NCBI RefSeq assembly: GCF_012927045.1
Contig: NZ_JABBFW010000008.1
Span: 243,446-307,445 of the forward strand
Reading direction: 5' to 3'
DNA from: Azohydromonas caseinilytica
GTDB taxonomy: Bacteria > Pseudomonadota > Gammaproteobacteria > Burkholderiales > Burkholderiaceae_C
DNA: 64,000 nt
The notes beneath the pieces are model-generated. The model worked only from the letters and a program-made list of their open reading frames with translations, was not told the DNA's origin and did not search any database. The position numbers were made by a program, and so were the translations under genes. Shown piece after piece: positions 25,718 through 34,463 of the stretch. The stretch's first letter is position 1. Each line of letters begins with the position of its first letter.

Positions 25718-26041
25718 TCACCAGACGCCGGCTTCCGCGCGCAGCCGCTCCACCGGCTGGCCGCCTTCGAGGTGGCTGTCGAAGATCTCCGCGACGTCGG
25801 CCGTGGTCACGCCGCTGTAGAGCACCCCCTCGGGATAGACCAGCACGTTGGGGCCGTTGTCGCACGGGCCCAGGCAGCCGGAGTAGGTGACCGCGACACG
25901 GTCGTAGGCCTGGCGCTTCTGCGGCTCGCCCCAAAAGGCCTGCAGCAGCGGCGAGGCGCCCTTGGCAGCACAGGAACCGCGCGGATGCCCCGGCGGACGC
26001 TGCTGGCTGCAGACGAAAACGTGACGTTGTGGCTTGCCCAT
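25718..26041 (-). CDS. Thioredoxin-like [2Fe-2S] ferredoxin
   Basis: 107 aa. The cysteines at 11, 24, 56 and 60 (HVFVCSQQRPPGHP, RGSCAAKG, YSGCLGPCDNGPNVLVYP) fit the thioredoxin-like [2Fe-2S] ferredoxins found in nif clusters of Azotobacter and other diazotrophs. It probably provides electron transfer or Fe-S assembly support for nitrogenase. AAGGAGA lies upstream of the start. It is the first gene of a unit continuing with the Rrf2 regulator and hscB; a sigma-54-like promoter lies about 175 bases upstream. Confidence 0.88.
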   Translation of the reverse strand: MGKPQRHVFVCSQQRPPGHPRGSCAAKGASPLLQAFWGEPQKRQAYDRVAVTYSGCLGPCDNGPNVLVYPEGVLYSGVTTADVAEIFDSHLEGGQPVERLRAEAGVW

Positions 26042-26402
26042 GGTTTCTCCTTCAACGGAACTGGAACAGGATGCGTGCCGCGCCGCACCGCGTGGCCCGG
26101 TGCGGCCCGCAAGCGGGCGGTTGCAGCGCAGGCTCATGGCGCCGGCTGCCCATGAGCCGGCCGGGGTGGCCGGAGCCGTCCATGCGCTGCTCGACGAGGT
26201 GCTTTGCGGCCCTGTCGCATGGACCGTGCCAGCGATGGACTATCAAGAAATCACCGCGGAGGCAGGCATTTCCTGCATGCTCCCCTGGCCGCCTGCTTTC
26301 GGAAGCCGTGGCGGCTGTGGCTTCTGTCGGTTCTGTCGCATGTGTGACGCGGGTCTATGGGCGCCGTGAGGGGCCGGTGGCCTGACATCGCATGTGGCTG
26401 CA
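26042..26402. other. Spacer upstream of the [2Fe-2S] ferredoxin gene
   Basis: 361 bases with no supported gene. It holds a sigma-54-type promoter at 26217-26231 and, further up, only an imperfect NifA-like site (TGT-N10-ACG near 26335). The rest appears to be an untranslated leader of about 160 bases. Confidence 0.5.
26217..26231 (-). promoter_or_regulatory. Sigma-54 promoter of the [2Fe-2S] ferredoxin-rrf2-hscB unit
   Basis: TGGCACGGTCCATGC on the minus strand keeps -24 GG and -12 GC ten bases apart; the second box has A for T at its first position. It lies 176 bases upstream of the ferredoxin start. Confidence 0.65.
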
Positions 26403-26885
26403 TCAGAGGTCGTCGGCCAGCACTTCCGTGGCAACGAGCTGCGCGCGCAGCGCCCAGCGCGCGCGCCAGCCCCCACCGGTCCAGGCCGGGTCCTCGGCGC
26501 GCTCGAACGCCGCGGTAGCCTCGGATTCGCTCCAGTAGATGCGGCAGTCGCCGCGGGCGCGCAACGCGGCCTCACTGGCCTGCGCCGGCGTCACCAGCCC
26601 GGTGCGATAAGTGCCGGGCTCCAGCAGGTGGTCGGCGCGGTACAGCGGCGTGTCCCAGCCGTATTCCTCGCCCATGGCGCAGATGCCGGGATAGCGCCCG
26701 TGCACGCCCGGCGTCTCGGGCGCGGCATCGAACATCTCCAGCAGCTCGCGCGGCGTGGCGCGGTCGTGGATCTCCCACGCCTGCAGCGCGTCACCGGCCG
26801 CGACCTTGCGCAGCAGATCATCCGCGTCGTAGGCGAACCAGGCCTTGGGCTCGGCCTGCGCGGGCATCTCAAGGACGAAGATCAT
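26403..26885 (-). CDS. Unknown protein downstream of nifHDK
   Basis: 160 aa, no recognised family. MIFVLEMPAQAEPKAWFAYD opens a compact alpha/beta-looking protein with DRATPRELLEMFDAAPETPG, a GYDTPLY-like segment (EYGWDTPLYRADHLL) and a C-terminal acidic-tryptophan region. No signal peptide, membrane segment or metal motif apart from two isolated cysteines. GGAG lies before the ATG at 26885. It follows the 105-aa gene by 68 bases on the nifHDK strand, so it is probably read with nifHDK. Confidence 0.65.
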   Translation of the reverse strand: MIFVLEMPAQAEPKAWFAYDADDLLRKVAAGDALQAWEIHDRATPRELLEMFDAAPETPGVHGRYPGICAMGEEYGWDTPLYRADHLLEPGTYRTGLVTPAQASEAALRARGDCRIYWSESEATAAFERAEDPAWTGGGWRARWALRAQLVATEVLADDL

Positions 26886-26953
26886 GACCAAGGCTCCAGG
26901 ACATCAATGCCGGCACGTACGGGGCTTGCTGGCGGCCGGGTGCGGGGCGGGCG

Positions 26954-27271
26954 TCATTCGGCGCCTTCGGCAAACACCTTCTGCCACGAGGCCCTGCGCA
27001 GCCGCTCGCTGATGGCCTGCGGCGAGCCGTCGAAACGGTCGTTGGCGCGGCGCAGCGCCGCCTGGGCCACGGAGGCCTCGGGCATGGTCAGCGGGATGCG
27101 CCCGGCGACATGCGTGGCCTTGGGCACGGCCCGCAGGATGGCCTGGCGATTGGGATGCTCATCGAGCGCGACGAGCGTGTCCGCCTCGGGCCGGCCGTCC
27201 AGGCAGACATGGCCTCCGATCACCTCGACCTTGCGGCCATCGAGCGTGGTCTTGACATGCACGGGTGTCAT
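26954..27271 (-). CDS. Unknown small protein directly after nifK
   Basis: 105 aa, not recognised. It begins MTPVHVKTTLDGRKVEVIGG, has a short beta-rich start (VCLDGRPEADTLVALDEHP) and then helices rich in arginine (ALRRANDRFDGSP, ERLRRASWQKVF). AGAGAGG precedes the start. The 88-base gap to nifK and same strand suggest it is part of the nifHDK transcript. Confidence 0.65.
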   Translation of the reverse strand: MTPVHVKTTLDGRKVEVIGGHVCLDGRPEADTLVALDEHPNRQAILRAVPKATHVAGRIPLTMPEASVAQAALRRANDRFDGSPQAISERLRRASWQKVFAEGAE

Positions 27272-27359
27272 CGCAACCTCTCTCTAGGAATTTCGGACCG
27301 GAGGCCGGTCCGGACGCGGGGCACACCCCGCGCGTCCGGCTGCCTGGCTCCGCAATGGG

Positions 27360-28919
27360 TCAGCGGATGATGTCGTAGCTGTAGTCGGTCTTGCCCGGGA
27401 CGATGGTGTTGGCATCCAGCGTCTCGAAGAACTCGTCCAGCAGCATCGTCAGCAGGCGCAGGCCGCCCTCGTAGCCCCAGGTGGGGAAGCGGTGGTAGTG
27501 GTGGCGGTCGAAGATCGGGAACACCAGGCGGATCAGCGGCGTGCCGCAGTCGCGCTCCAGGTACTTGCCGTAGGTGTTGCCGATCAGGAAGTCCACCGGC
27601 TCGGTGTTGAGCAGGCTGCGCAGGTGCCACAGGTCACGCTTGGGGTAGACCTTGCAGCCGGCGCCGTAGGGCGAGGCGTCGAGCACCTTCTGCACCTTGC
27701 CGGCCCACTCGGTGCCGCCGTTGGTGGCCAGGATGTGCGCGGGCTCGGCGCCGAGCTCCAACAGGAACTCGGTGTAGCCGATGAGCTGGTCCGGGTCGCC
27801 GTAGAGCGCGTAGCGCTTGCCGTGCAGGTGGGCCTGGCTGTCGGCCAGGGCGTCCACGAGCTGGCCACGCTCCTTCTCCAATGCGGCAGGCACAGGCTTG
27901 CCGGTGAGGCGGGCGACTTCCATGATGAAGCGGTCGGTGCCGGCCACGCCCACGGGGGCGTTGAGCACCACGACTTCCTGGCCCTTCTCGGCGATGTACT
28001 TGGTCGTCTTCTCGCAGCAGTACTCCTGGAAGACGATGGTGGCCTTGGCGTTGAGCGCCGCTTCCACCTCGGCCTTGGTCGTGCCGCCTGCGTACATGCG
28101 GAACTCGCCGTCGGTGGGCGTGTTCCAGACCTCCGAGGGGTCGCAGATGATGTTCACCTTGGCGCCGAACAGCTCGAAGATCCGGCGCACTTCCTTCATG
28201 TTGCCCACGACGAAGCCGTCGAAGCCGCCGATGAAGTTGATGCTGTCGTCGGGAGTGCGCACCAGCGGGTCGGTCGTGCCGGCCTTGCCGTCCCAGAAAT
28301 GCTTCAGCACGCCCACCAGCGCATTGTCGTAGCCCGTGATGTGGCTGCCGACGAAGGCCGGGGTGTGGGCGAAGGGCACGTCGAACTCGGCCGGGACGGA
28401 GCCCTTCTGCTTGGAGTTCTTGATGAAGGCATCCAGGTCGTCGCCGATGACCTCCGCCATGCAGGTGGTGGACACCGCGATCATCTCGGGCTTGTAGAGG
28501 TTGTAGGCGTTGGCCAGCCCGTCAATCATGTTGTTGAGGCCGCCGAACACCGCCGCGTCTTCCGTCATCGACGAGCTCACGCAGGAGGTGGGCTCCTTGA
28601 AGTGGCGGCTGAAGTGGCTGCGGTAGTAGGCCACGCAACCTTGCGAGCCGTGCACGAAGCTCAGCGTCTTGGCAAAGCCGTTGGCCACGAACACCGCGCC
28701 CAGCGGCTGGCAGGCCTTGGCCGGGTTGACGACCAGCGCCTCACGGGCGAAGTTCTTGTCCTTGTACTCCTTGGACTTGGTCCAGTCGCGGATCTCTGCG
28801 ATCCTGACCTCGGAGTGGTTGAACTCGAAGTTTTCCTTCTTGCTCTTGAACAGCTCCTGGTACTCCGGCTCGCGGAACAGCAGCTCGTGGTCCTTGATCT
28901 TGTCTGCGCTTTGGGGCAT
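27360..28919 (-). CDS. nifK: Nitrogenase MoFe protein beta chain
   Basis: 519 aa. The three P-cluster cysteines fall at 70, 95 and 153 ([33 protein letters not shown]), the same numbering as Azotobacter vinelandii NifK. The N-terminal extension and TGYDNALVG and [15 protein letters not shown] regions are typical of Mo nitrogenase. With NifD it forms the alpha2beta2 MoFe protein that reduces N2 in the cytoplasm. It follows nifD after 142 bases containing a palindromic repeat. Confidence 0.98.
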   Translation of the reverse strand: MPQSADKIKDHELLFREPEYQELFKSKKENFEFNHSEVRIAEIRDWTKSKEYKDKNFAREALVVNPAKACQPLGAVFVANGFAKTLSFVHGSQGCVAYYRSHFSRHFKEPTSCVSSSMTEDAAVFGGLNNMIDGLANAYNLYKPEMIAVSTTCMAEVIGDDLDAFIKNSKQKGSVPAEFDVPFAHTPAFVGSHITGYDNALVGVLKHFWDGKAGTTDPLVRTPDDSINFIGGFDGFVVGNMKEVRRIFELFGAKVNIICDPSEVWNTPTDGEFRMYAGGTTKAEVEAALNAKATIVFQEYCCEKTTKYIAEKGQEVVVLNAPVGVAGTDRFIMEVARLTGKPVPAALEKERGQLVDALADSQAHLHGKRYALYGDPDQLIGYTEFLLELGAEPAHILATNGGTEWAGKVQKVLDASPYGAGCKVYPKRDLWHLRSLLNTEPVDFLIGNTYGKYLERDCGTPLIRLVFPIFDRHHYHRFPTWGYEGGLRLLTMLLDEFFETLDANTIVPGKTDYSYDIIR

Positions 28920-28956
28920 TTGGTTTCTCCTGAGTGATGACGGAGGAATCTCGATC

Positions 28957-29031
28957 CCGTTCGCCCTGAGCCTGTCGAAGGGCCTGCATCCCGGCTGGGC
29001 GGCAGGGCTTCGACAAGCTCAGCCCGAACGG
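28957..29031. repeat. Interspersed palindromic repeat in the nifD-nifK spacer
   Basis: Two near-complementary arms: 28957-28987 (starting CCGTTCGCCCTGAGCCTGTC) and 29002-29031 (ending CAAGCTCAGCCCGAACGG), separated by 14 bases. This is the REP-like palindrome scattered in many Burkholderiales genomes. In RNA it would form a long stem between nifD and nifK. A diverged copy lies in the nifH-nifD spacer. Confidence 0.85.
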
Positions 29032-29061
29032 AGTGTTCTCGGTTCAGACTGAGCTGCCTTG

Positions 29062-30522
29062 TCAGGCTGCCTTCTTCCAGGGCGCCTGGGCCAGCTTCCA
29101 CACCGGCGAGCTGATGGCCATGTCCATGTCGCGCGCGAAGATGGCAAAGCCGTCGTAGCCGTGGTAGGGACCGGAGTAGTCCCAGCTGTGCATCTGGCGG
29201 AAGGGCACGCCCATCTTCTGGAACACGTACTTTTCCTTGATGCCCGAGCCCACGAGGTCCGGCTTCACGCCCTCGACGAACTTCTCGAACTCGTAGCCCG
29301 TGACGTCGTCATAGATCAGCGTGGCGTCCTTGACGTAGTGCGTGGTGCGCTGGTAGTCGTCGTTGTGGGCGAACTCGTAGCCCGTGCCGACGATCTCCAT
29401 GCCCAGGTCCTCGTAGGCGCCGATGACGTGGCGCGGACGCAGGCCGCCCACGTACAGCATCACGGTCTTGCCTTCCAGGCGCGGCTTGTACTTGGCAATG
29501 ACGGCGTCCACCATCGGCTGGTACTTGGCGATCACGCGCTCGGCGTTGGCCTTGATGGTGTCGTCGAAGTGGCTGGCGATCTCGCGCAGGCTCTGCGCGA
29601 TCTTGGTCGGGCCGAAGAAGTTGTACTCGACCCAGGGAATGCCGTACTTCTCTTCCATGTGCCGGCTGATGTAGTTCATCGAGCGGTAGCAGTGGATGAG
29701 GTTGAGCTTGGCCTTCGGGGTGTTCTCCAGCTCGGCGATGGTGCCGTCGCCCGACCACTGGGCGATCACGCGCAGGCCGATTTCCTCCAGCAGGATGCGG
29801 CTGGACCAGGCGTCGCCGCCGATGTTGTAGTCGCCGATGATGGTGACGTCGTACGGCGTGGAGACGAACTCGCGCTCCTTCCTGGTGTTGCCGTCGAAGA
29901 TCCAGTCGCGGATGGCGTCGTTGGCCAGGTGGTGGCCCAGCGACTGGCTCACGCCGCGGAAGCCCTCGCAGCGCACGGGCACGATGGTGTGGTTGCCATA
30001 CTCCTTGCTCTTCTTCTTCGACACTGCCTCGATGTCGTCGCCGATGAGGCCGATGGGGCACTCCGACTGGATCGAAATGCCCTTGTTCAGCGGGAACAGC
30101 TCTTGGATCTCGTCGATGATCTTGTCGAGCTTCTTGTCGCCGCCGAAGACGATGTCCTTCTCCTGGAAGTCGGAGGTGAACTGCATCGTCACGAAACTGT
30201 CCACGCCGGTCACGCCGATGTAGTAGTTGCGGCGCGAGGACCAGGAGTACTGGCCGCAGCCCACGGGACCGTGGGAGATGTGCACCATGTCCTTGATCGG
30301 GCCCCACACCACGCCCTTGGAGCCGGCGTAGGCGCAGCCGCGGATCGTCATCACGCCGGGCAGGCTCTTGATGTTGGACTTGACGCCGCAGTCGGGCTTG
30401 CCGTCCTCGTACTGGTTGACGTGCTTGGCACGGCGCTTGGCCATCTTCTCGGGATAGGCCTTCAGGACTTCATCGATCAAGGCCTTGTTGGCGGCCTTGC
30501 GCTCTTCAACGGTCATGCTCAT
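29062..30522 (-). CDS. nifD: Nitrogenase MoFe protein alpha chain
   Basis: 486 aa. P-cluster cysteines at 63, 89 and 155 ([32 protein letters not shown]). FeMo-cofactor ligands are C278 ([11 protein letters not shown]) and H445 ([13 protein letters not shown]). These mark it as Mo-type NifD. It forms the active-site half of dinitrogenase. The gene is separated from nifH by 198 bases containing a palindromic repeat and an AG-poor leader. Confidence 0.98.
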   Translation of the reverse strand: MSMTVEERKAANKALIDEVLKAYPEKMAKRRAKHVNQYEDGKPDCGVKSNIKSLPGVMTIRGCAYAGSKGVVWGPIKDMVHISHGPVGCGQYSWSSRRNYYIGVTGVDSFVTMQFTSDFQEKDIVFGGDKKLDKIIDEIQELFPLNKGISIQSECPIGLIGDDIEAVSKKKSKEYGNHTIVPVRCEGFRGVSQSLGHHLANDAIRDWIFDGNTRKEREFVSTPYDVTIIGDYNIGGDAWSSRILLEEIGLRVIAQWSGDGTIAELENTPKAKLNLIHCYRSMNYISRHMEEKYGIPWVEYNFFGPTKIAQSLREIASHFDDTIKANAERVIAKYQPMVDAVIAKYKPRLEGKTVMLYVGGLRPRHVIGAYEDLGMEIVGTGYEFAHNDDYQRTTHYVKDATLIYDDVTGYEFEKFVEGVKPDLVGSGIKEKYVFQKMGVPFRQMHSWDYSGPYHGYDGFAIFARDMDMAISSPVWKLAQAPWKKAA

Positions 30523-30618
30523 GGCTGGGCTCTTTCGTCAGCGGTGGAATCGGCAGAGGGGTTGCGGCTGGAACGGAGGGCGTTCTTCTTGTTGAAGGCG
30601 CGTCTGGCCTGAGTGGTT

Positions 30619-30694
30619 TCCGCTCGCCCTGGGCCTGTCGAAGGGCCGGCAGCCGGGCTGCGCGGCGATGCTTCGGCAAGCCCAGCCCGAACGG
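30619..30694. repeat. Diverged palindromic repeat in the nifH-nifD spacer
   Basis: The arms (TCGCCCTGGGCCTGTCGAAG near 30624 and GCTTCGGCAAGCCCAGCCCG near 30670) can pair imperfectly and are clearly related to the element at 28957-29031. In the mRNA a stem here could stabilise nifH message upstream of nifD. Confidence 0.75.
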
Positions 30695-30720
30695 GGCACT
30701 CATGCGCGCCCCAGGGCTGC

Positions 30721-31659
<939 letters not shown>

Positions 31660-31738
31660 CTATGCAGTCTTGGGTGCCTGTGGTCTTCTTCTGCAGCGCC
31701 TTGTTGGACTGGCATGGGTTCCGCGCAACCAGCCTTAC

Positions 31739-31753
31739 GCAATGGCTGTGCCA
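31739..31753 (-). promoter_or_regulatory. Sigma-54 promoter of nifHDK
   Basis: TGGCACAGCCATTGC on the minus strand is a full match to the -24/-12 consensus. It lies 137 bases upstream of nifH, leaving an untranslated leader of about 125 bases. Confidence 0.9.
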
Positions 31754-31841
31754 TGTCGGCGCCACGGGCCTGCCCCAGGGGGAAACGCCCGTGTGGCGGG
31801 GACATTTGACCGATGCGGCCGCCAGCGCCGGGCCGCTGGAA

Positions 31842-31857
31842 TGTCGGAAAGGCGACA
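31842..31857. promoter_or_regulatory. NifA upstream activator site shared by nifH and the draTG unit
   Basis: TGTCGGAAAGGCGACA fits TGT-N10-ACA exactly. It is 88 bases from the nifH -24 box and 83 bases from the -24 box of the divergent promoter at 31941, almost midway between the two. Confidence 0.8.
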
Positions 31858-31940
31858 AAGGCCGGTATCGGCCTTGTCGCGATGGCGGCTTTGCGCCGTG
31901 GCGGCGGCCATCGGGCTGGGATCGACGGGCGTTCTCCCGG

Positions 31941-31955
31941 TGGTACGGGGGTTGC
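31941..31955 (+). promoter_or_regulatory. Sigma-54 promoter of the 206-aa gene-draT-draG unit
   Basis: TGGTACGGGGGTTGC keeps -24 GG, -12 GC and the ten-base gap; only the fourth base differs from TGGCACG. It lies 85 bases upstream of the first start codon. Confidence 0.75.
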
Positions 31956-32039
31956 ATGAGGAACCGCAAGGGCTTTGCGGCGGCTTGATGACCCGCAAGA
32001 CCCCGTGAACGTTTCGTTCTCAACCCACCGGAGTTCTTG

Positions 32040-32660
32040 ATGACCACTACCGTTGCCGAATCCCCCGTTGCCGCCGCCCTGGCCGATACCGCCCTGGCGC
32101 CCCTGGAGGCTCAGGGCCGGCTGCTGAACCCTGTGCTCAAGGGCGCCACCAAGAAGCCCGGCCGCGCCGGCTTCCGCGGCGAGCTGGCGCTGCGCTTCGC
32201 CCCGAAGCTGGCCGACGAGGCCCGCCCGCCCGAGCTGAGCTGCGACCAGGTCATCGCCATCGCCCAGAGGGGCAATGCCAAGCTGCCCTTCTTCGCCGGC
32301 TACCTGCTGAGCTTCGAGCATCTCAAGGACGTGGCCGAGGTGCTGGGCGAGCAGCTCTCGCCCGAAGGAAAGTACTTCCTGTTCTGCAACAACATCGACC
32401 TGCTCAAGAAGTACCAGGTGGCCTACAACGGCGCGACCTTTCATGTGCTGCCCATCGACGAGGCCACCGTCTACAACGAGCTGCTGGAGCTGCTGTACTT
32501 GGAGAAGGGCGACCTCAAGAAACTCGACACCGCCGGCAAGACCGACGCCGTGGCCGATGCGGCGCTGAAGTTCAAGGCTTCCTTCGAGCCCATGACCTAC
32601 GAGGAAGGGCTGCAGCGCATGGGCCCGGTGCGCAATCCCAACGAGAACCGTCCGGTCTGA
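32040..32660 (+). CDS. Unknown protein, first gene of the draTG operon
   Basis: 206 aa, not recognised. An alanine/threonine-rich N-terminus of about 40 residues is followed by a conserved-looking core: ELSCDQVIAIAQRGNAKLPF, FAGYLLSFEHLKDVAEVLGE, KYFLFCNNIDLLKKYQVAYN and TFHVLPIDEATVYNELLELL. The tail ends MGPVRNPNENRPV. There is no signal peptide or membrane segment; two cysteines are present. GGAG lies upstream of the ATG at 32040. It starts a sigma-54-driven unit divergent from nifH and ends 7 bases before draT, so a role in nitrogenase function or its regulation is likely (inference). Confidence 0.85.
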   Translation: MTTTVAESPVAAALADTALAPLEAQGRLLNPVLKGATKKPGRAGFRGELALRFAPKLADEARPPELSCDQVIAIAQRGNAKLPFFAGYLLSFEHLKDVAEVLGEQLSPEGKYFLFCNNIDLLKKYQVAYNGATFHVLPIDEATVYNELLELLYLEKGDLKKLDTAGKTDAVADAALKFKASFEPMTYEEGLQRMGPVRNPNENRPV

Positions 32661-32667
32661 CCGCGCC

Positions 32668-33525
32668 GTGTCTTTCCCGCCGGCCCCCGTGCTCGACGAC
32701 TTGCCGGCGGGAGAGACCGATCCGGCGCGCTGGTACGCGACCAGTCTGGTCGGCGTGCCGGCGCCGTTGCTGGGCAGCTTGGAGTTCAACGCGCACCCGC
32801 GGCGGCTGCGCATCGCCGGCACCCGCGCTTCCAGCGCGGGGCTGTTCAGCCTGCTCGACCGCTGTGGCGACGCCGCCGAGGCCCGCGACGTGTTCGAGCA
32901 CTACCTGGAGCTGGCCTTCGGCCTGGCCAAGCCGGCGGCGCGTGCGGCGCCCTCGGAACTGCGGCGCTGGAAGGCCAGCTACCTGAAGCTGCTGCAGGGC
33001 TGGGGCATGGACGCCAACGGCCCCGCCGGCGCGGTGCTCAAGGGCTGGGTGGAAAGCCGCTTTGGCCTGGTGCCCACCTTCCACAAGGCGCCACTGCGGC
33101 GCTTTCCCTCGCCGGCCTGGGTGGGCTACCTGGAAGAGAAGGCCACCAGCCGCTACCACAGCAACAACATCCACCAGCAGCTCGACCTGCTGTTCGAGTT
33201 CTGCCAGTGGATGCTGGCGCGCTTCGGGCTGCTGGGCTGCGGCACGCATGTGCAGTTGTGGCGCGGCAGCAGCCGCTGCGAGGAGCAGGTGGTGCGCGGC
33301 TCGCTGCGCGAGCGTCGTTGCACGGTGCGGCTCAACAACATCGTGTCCTTCAGCCTGTCGCGCGAGACGGCGGACTGCTTCGGCGACTGGCTGCTGCAGG
33401 CCCGGGCGCCGTTGGTCAAGCTGTTGCTGGTGCCCGGGCTGCTCGATACGCGCTCGCTGCAGGGCGAGGCCGAGGTGCTGGCCCTGGGCGGCGACTACGA
33501 GGTGGAGGCCAGCTATGGCTGTTGA
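32668..33525 (+). CDS. draT: NAD+--dinitrogen-reductase ADP-D-ribosyltransferase
   Basis: 285 aa. SLVGVPAPLLGSLEFNAHP, KASYLKLLQGWGMDANGPAG, KGWVESRFGLVPTFHKAPL and HSNNIHQQLDLLFEFCQWML are DraT hallmarks. It switches off nitrogenase by adding ADP-ribose from NAD to the NifH arginine when ammonium appears or energy drops. It starts with GTG; its end overlaps draG by 11 bases. Expression from a sigma-54 promoter ties it to nitrogen-fixing conditions. Confidence 0.95.
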   Translation: MSFPPAPVLDDLPAGETDPARWYATSLVGVPAPLLGSLEFNAHPRRLRIAGTRASSAGLFSLLDRCGDAAEARDVFEHYLELAFGLAKPAARAAPSELRRWKASYLKLLQGWGMDANGPAGAVLKGWVESRFGLVPTFHKAPLRRFPSPAWVGYLEEKATSRYHSNNIHQQLDLLFEFCQWMLARFGLLGCGTHVQLWRGSSRCEEQVVRGSLRERRCTVRLNNIVSFSLSRETADCFGDWLLQARAPLVKLLLVPGLLDTRSLQGEAEVLALGGDYEVEASYGC

Positions 33526-34441
33526 TACTGGTGTGCCGGTCGAGTTGCTCGACCGTGCCCTGGGCGCCTACCTGGGCCTGGCGTTGGGCGATGCGCTGGG
33601 CGCCACCGTGGAGTTCATGACGCCGCGCGAGATTGCCCTGCGCTTTGCCGACCAGGGCGGCATCCACCGCCGCATCATCGGCGGCGGCTGGCTGGCCCTG
33701 CCGCCCGGCCAGGTCACGGACGACACCACCATGAGCCTGGCACTGGGGTCGGCGCTGATCGAGGGCGCGCGGCGGGACAAGCTCGGAGACGCCCGGCTCA
33801 TCGCCGAGGCCTTCGTGGCCTGGTGGCGCGGCAAGCCGGTGGACTGCGGCAACACCTGCCGGCGCGGCATCCAGCGTTTCATCCGCACCGGCGCGCTGTT
33901 CACGCCGCCCAACGAGGGCGACGCGGGCAACGGCGCGCTCATGCGCAACCTGCCGGCAGCGCTGGCCACGCTGGGCGACGACGAGGCCTTCAAGCGCGTG
34001 TCGATGGCGCAGGCGCACCTCACGCACAACCACCGGCTGTCGGACGCCGCGGTGCTGGGCCTGGGCCATCTGCTGCGCCTGCAGCTCACCGGCGCCGATG
34101 CCGCCACCATGGCCCAGCGCGCCGCGCGGCTGGCGCAGGAACAGCCCGCTTTCCGCTTCGATCCCTATCCCGGCCGTGCCAGCGCTTACGTGGTGGACAC
34201 GGTACAGACGGTGCTGTGGGCCTTCACGCGCCACGCCGATTTCGAGGAGGCGGTGCAGGCGGCCGTCAACCGCGGCGAGGATGCCGACACCACCGGCGCC
34301 CTGGTGGGCATGCTCGCCGGCGCGCGCTGCGGCGCCGGCGCCCTGCCCCGCCACTGGCTCAAACGCCTGGCGGCCCCGGTGGCACAGGCCATCACGGCGC
34401 AGACGCCGGCGCTGCTGGCGCTGTCGCAGCCGCGGCGCTGA
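33515..34441 (+). CDS. draG: Dinitrogenase reductase activating glycohydrolase
   Basis: 308 aa. GAYLGLALGDALGATVEFM, VTDDTTMSLALGSAL, GNGALMRNLPAAL and NRGEDADTTGALVGMLAG supply the Mn-binding aspartates and glutamates of ADP-ribosylglycohydrolases. DraG removes ADP-ribose from NifH and restores activity. It overlaps draT by 11 bases and is followed by a hairpin that separates it from the convergent lipoprotein gene. Confidence 0.95.
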   Translation: MAVDTGVPVELLDRALGAYLGLALGDALGATVEFMTPREIALRFADQGGIHRRIIGGGWLALPPGQVTDDTTMSLALGSALIEGARRDKLGDARLIAEAFVAWWRGKPVDCGNTCRRGIQRFIRTGALFTPPNEGDAGNGALMRNLPAALATLGDDEAFKRVSMAQAHLTHNHRLSDAAVLGLGHLLRLQLTGADAATMAQRAARLAQEQPAFRFDPYPGRASAYVVDTVQTVLWAFTRHADFEEAVQAAVNRGEDADTTGALVGMLAGARCGAGALPRHWLKRLAAPVAQAITAQTPALLALSQPRR

Positions 34442-34443
34442 AA

Positions 34444-34462
34444 GGCGGCCTTGAAGGCCGCC
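34444..34462. terminator. Bidirectional hairpin between draG and the lipoprotein gene
   Basis: GGCGGCC-TTGAA-GGCCGCC, a perfect seven-bp stem immediately after the draG stop and next to the stop of the opposing gene. Short A/T runs flank it, so it can serve either direction. Confidence 0.6.
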
Positions 34463-34463
34463 G

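Noticed and set aside
26335..26350. TGT-N10-ACG near the ferredoxin promoter as a NifA site
   Set aside because: The last base departs from ACA and several overlapping TGT runs make a chance match likely; it is only mentioned as imperfect.
28957..29031. Palindrome between nifD and nifK as a transposon end or terminator
   Set aside because: There is no transposase, no target duplication and no T-run; the related copy in the other nif spacer fits a REP-type repeat better.
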